39,095 bases of DNA, taken from positions 1 through 39,095 of the forward strand of contig JAEYQN010000026.1 in the NCBI GenBank assembly GCA_023409995.1, written 5' to 3'. Source of the DNA: Cyanobacteria bacterium OH_CBB_238. Lineage in GTDB: Bacteria > Cyanobacteriota > Vampirovibrionia > Gastranaerophilales > Gastranaerophilaceae. This document shows positions 36,932 through 39,095 of this stretch, one piece after another (position 1 is the stretch's first letter; every line of letters starts with the position of its first letter). A program made the position numbers and the translations under genes. The notes under the pieces were generated by a model, which did no database searches, was not told the origin of the DNA, and was given only the letters and a program-made list of their open reading frames with translations.

Positions 36932-37234
36932 CTAGTTTTTTGGTTTATCAAGATTCTTTAAACCTAATACTGAAAATATAAAATAAACAACTAAGGCAAT
37001 AATAACAAAGTCAAGGAATGTGCTTAAAAAATGACCCCACATTATTTTGGCTTCACCTATTTGAAAATAAGCATTACTAAAACTATCTAAACTTCCAACA
37101 GCCAATGCAATAATTGGGTCAATTATATCCTGAACAAGAGAACTGACAAGTTTCACAACAGCTGCACCAATGATAAATGCTATTGCTAGGCTTATGACAC
37201 CCTGTTCTTTTATAAAATCTATAAAATCCTTCAT
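36932..37234 (-). CDS. mscL: Large-conductance mechanosensitive channel MscL
   Basis: 100 residues from the ATG at 37234. The first membrane helix holds the MscL signature (DFIKEQGVISLAIAFIIGAAVVKLVSSL in outline), then a periplasmic loop, then a second helix (FLDFVIIALVVYFIFSVL) and a short basic tail. The channel opens in hypo-osmotic shock to release solutes. The start at 37234 is chosen because GGAGGT lies 10 bases ahead of it; the earlier ATG at 37252 overlaps that site. Confidence 0.92.
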   Translation of the reverse strand: MKDFIDFIKEQGVISLAIAFIIGAAVVKLVSSLVQDIIDPIIALAVGSLDSFSNAYFQIGEAKIMWGHFLSTFLDFVIIALVVYFIFSVLGLKNLDKPKN

Positions 37235-37582
37235 AAAGTTGGGAACCTCCATTATGTTAAATTATCTATTAACTATAGATTAATCTTCCTATACTTTCAT
37301 TGCTAAAATTTCTTAGTCCTATTTATCATCATTATAGGTACAATTCCGAAAGAGCCTTGATAAAATTCGAGAGGTAGTTTATACTGAAGAAGTAAAGAAG
37401 GGTGACTTTTTGGATATTGTTAGATAATCTTAAAGTAAGTTCTTAAATGAACAGGTTGCAGACAAAATACTTGTCTGTAAGTTACTTTTGAATTTTTACA
37501 GATTATCTATATATGATTTTGATTTTTGCTGATAAGTTTTCTTATCTTGCGAAGTTAGTATTATTACAAAAAGGAGAAAATA
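37235..37582. other. Gene-free stretch with a hairpin and a possible coding remnant
   Basis: About 350 bases between mscL and the methyltransferase. A coding-like stretch at 37338-37427 (28 codons, ending FLDIVR) lacks a start codon and could be the tail of a lost gene. A hairpin follows: TTGCAGACAA and TTGTCTGTAA (37456-37480), 10-bp stem with a five-base loop and no tight T run. The rest is AT-rich with no feature I can support. Confidence 0.4.
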
Positions 37583-38314
37583 ATGAAATTTATAAAAACC
37601 AATAAATATGATAAAAAGTTTGTAGATGAAAATTTGATGGGGCCGAATAGCATGAAAATGTTAGAAGAACTTTTGCAATCAGTTAAACTTGAAAAAGGGA
37701 TGAGAATTTTAGATTTAGGCTGTGGAAAAGGCTTAACTTCGGTGCTACTTGCACAAGAATTTGGTGCGCAAGTTTTTGCAACCGATTTGTGGATTAGTGC
37801 AACCCAAAATTATAAAACATTTAAATCAATGGGTTTAGAAAACCAGATTATTCCAATACACTCGGATGCAGAAAATTTACCTTATGCCGATGAATATTTC
37901 GATGCGGTTGTTAGTGTGGATTCATACTATTACTTTGGAATAGAGTCTGGATTTATGGATACCAAATTAGCACCTCTTGTCAAAAAAGGCGGAACGATTG
38001 CTTTAGCATTTCCAGGGGTAAAAAAAGAACTTAACGGCGTTCTTCCTCCGGAAATGATGCTTTCTTGGGGCAAAGTAAAAGATGAAATATTAAAAACATT
38101 TCATTCTATTGATTGGTGGAAATCTCTTTTTGAAAAGTCAAAAGAAATTGAAATCATCTCTATTAAAGAAATGGATTGCCATGACGAAGCTTGGCAAGAC
38201 TGGCTTGACTGCGAAAATGAATATGTTGATCTTGCAAAAAACGATAGGCTATCAATGGAGGCTGGTGCAGGTAAATATATGAATTTAATTTCAGTAATTG
38301 CAAAACGCAGGTAA
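37583..38314 (+). CDS. Class I SAM-dependent methyltransferase
   Basis: 243 residues, Rossmann methyltransferase: motif I ILDLGCGKGLTSVLLA near 41-56, an acidic residue in VFATDL ending strand 2, and AENLPYADEYFDAVVSVDSYYYF as motifs II-III. It resembles small-molecule methyltransferases (UbiE/ArsM-like group), and the substrate cannot be assigned. A strong AAAGGAG site precedes the ATG and a long-stem terminator follows, so it is a single-gene unit. A C-terminal helical region (about 160-220) with conserved-looking Trp residues is unassigned. Confidence 0.85.
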   Translation: MKFIKTNKYDKKFVDENLMGPNSMKMLEELLQSVKLEKGMRILDLGCGKGLTSVLLAQEFGAQVFATDLWISATQNYKTFKSMGLENQIIPIHSDAENLPYADEYFDAVVSVDSYYYFGIESGFMDTKLAPLVKKGGTIALAFPGVKKELNGVLPPEMMLSWGKVKDEILKTFHSIDWWKSLFEKSKEIEIISIKEMDCHDEAWQDWLDCENEYVDLAKNDRLSMEAGAGKYMNLISVIAKRR

Positions 38315-38325
38315 GAGAAATATTT

Positions 38326-38368
38326 AAAATCAGGCAGGTGAGTTTTCGTCATCTGTCTGATTTTGTAA
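38326..38368 (+). terminator. Intrinsic terminator after the methyltransferase gene
   Basis: AAAATCAGGCAGGTGA and TCATCTGTCTGATTTT form a 16-bp stem with two G-U pairs around a seven-base loop, then TGTAAAAA. The A run before the stem could let it work leftwards too. Confidence 0.85.
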
Positions 38369-38463
38369 AAAAAATATTATCTTCCAGCTAACACATTTCT
38401 AACAAAGATATGTTATTCTTTAAGACAGATTATTCGTGAGTTTTAAGTGGTGCTTGAACGTCT

Positions 38464-39095
38464 ATGAAAGAAATTATTTTAATTGTTGAAGATGATGAAG
38501 ATATTCTAGAGTTAATTAGTTACAACATTAATAAGAATGGCTACACAGTTCTAGCTGCTGATAGTGGGGAAAATGGGTTAATTAAGCTGGAAACAAATGA
38601 GCCTAATCTTATACTTTTGGATTTAATGTTGCCTGGGATTAATGGCTTTGAATTCTGTAAAAAAGTTAAGGCAGATAAGTTTAAGAAAAATATACCAATA
38701 ATTATGCTTACAGCCAGAGGAGAAGATGCTGATATTGTTACTGGACTGGAGCTTGGGGCTGATGATTATATTACAAAACCATTTAGTCCGAGTGTTCTTA
38801 TCGCAAGAATCAAGAGTGCTTTAAGAAGACATTCTGTTGATGGGAAAAATGGCGATGGGGTTATTATAGTGGGAGATTTAACTATAAATTCACTGAAACA
38901 TGAAGTTTTGCTAAATAATAAACCAATCGAGTTAACAGTCAATGAGTTTAAGGTTTTAAGTGTTATGGCTAAGAGGCGAGGCTGGGCAATGACAAGATAT
39001 CAAATAGTTAATCTTACAAAAGGCGAAGATCATTTCGTCACAGATAGAGCAGTTGATGTAATGATGGTTGGGCTAAGGAAAAAGCTCGGTGATTA
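38464..39095 (+). CDS. OmpR/PhoB-family response regulator, cut at window end
   Basis: 210 codons are visible and the frame is still open at the end. The receiver domain has the acidic pair D10/D11, phosphoacceptor D53 (LLLDLMLPG), T83 (LTARGED) and K105 (ITKPF). A winged-helix DNA-binding domain follows (VGDLTINSLKHEVLLNN, then ELTVNEFKVL), with the end beyond AVDVMMVGLRKKLGD missing. It is regulated by phosphorylation from a histidine kinase, expected just downstream outside the window. No strong promoter was recognised in the 95 bases before it. Confidence 0.92.
   Translation, partial: MKEIILIVEDDEDILELISYNINKNGYTVLAADSGENGLIKLETNEPNLILLDLMLPGINGFEFCKKVKADKFKKNIPIIMLTARGEDADIVTGLELGADDYITKPFSPSVLIARIKSALRRHSVDGKNGDGVIIVGDLTINSLKHEVLLNNKPIELTVNEFKVLSVMAKRRGWAMTRYQIVNLTKGEDHFVTDRAVDVMMVGLRKKLGD

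Noticed and set aside
1..39095. tRNA, rRNA, CRISPR array, insertion sequence or phage genes
   Set aside because: I saw no T-loop-like tRNA sequences with matching stems, no spaced direct-repeat arrays, and no transposase, integrase or phage structural proteins.

Overview
The window is an AT-rich bacterial chromosome segment with dense genes, the standard genetic code (TGA is used as a stop), and no rRNA, tRNA, CRISPR array, insertion sequence or prophage that I could recognise. The lipoprotein and Lpt genes imply a Gram-negative envelope, FliW-CsrA implies a flagellar regulatory circuit, and pyruvate formate-lyase plus a 2-oxoacid:ferredoxin oxidoreductase imply an anaerobic, fermentative life. 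GyrA carries a cyanobacterial-looking C-terminal domain, and two small proteins begin with a short FKG motif that I associate with gut Vampirovibrionia. My best guess is a gut member of the Melainabacteria (Gastranaerophilales). This rests on pattern recognition, not on a search.

Layout. 1-2249: a TPR protein cut by the window edge, fliW, csrA and a second TPR protein in one tight operon. 2254-4846: clpC with its own promoter and terminator. 4848-6770: two radical SAM genes facing each other, each with a consensus promoter placed so that transcription should start on the start codon. 6982-8914: small unknown proteins and lipA. 9042-11706: gyrA. 11736-13258 (minus): lptC-lptA for lipopolysaccharide transport. 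13379-17675: an orphan GlcF-like Fe-S protein, a small FKG protein and a two-subunit 2-oxoacid:acceptor oxidoreductase. 17740-20066: a His/Cys-rich small protein and an E. coli-type YcaO protein. 20181-21755: a SulP anion transporter. 21905-27639: a heavy-metal RND efflux operon in the order outer-membrane channel, pump, adaptor. 27671-30694: NudC, an ABM-fold protein, a cysteine-bearing MarR regulator and an Old Yellow Enzyme whose promoter is overlaid by a 38-bp perfect palindrome. 31246-34279 (minus): pflB-pflA. 34570-35808: an Endonuclease Q-like DNA repair nuclease. 35816-36924: a tandemly duplicated divergent pair (small helix-turn-helix gene plus tiny lysine-rich gene). 36932-39095: mscL, a SAM methyltransferase and a PhoB-type response regulator cut by the window end.

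Together the genes read as mostly housekeeping and fermentation (ClpC, GyrA, LipA, Lpt, PFL, Kor) mixed with stress and detoxification modules (metal efflux, OYE/MarR, NudC, EndoQ, MscL). The parts least explained by known systems are the duplicated HTH/small-protein module, the pair of probably leaderless radical SAM genes, and the MarR-OYE operator.
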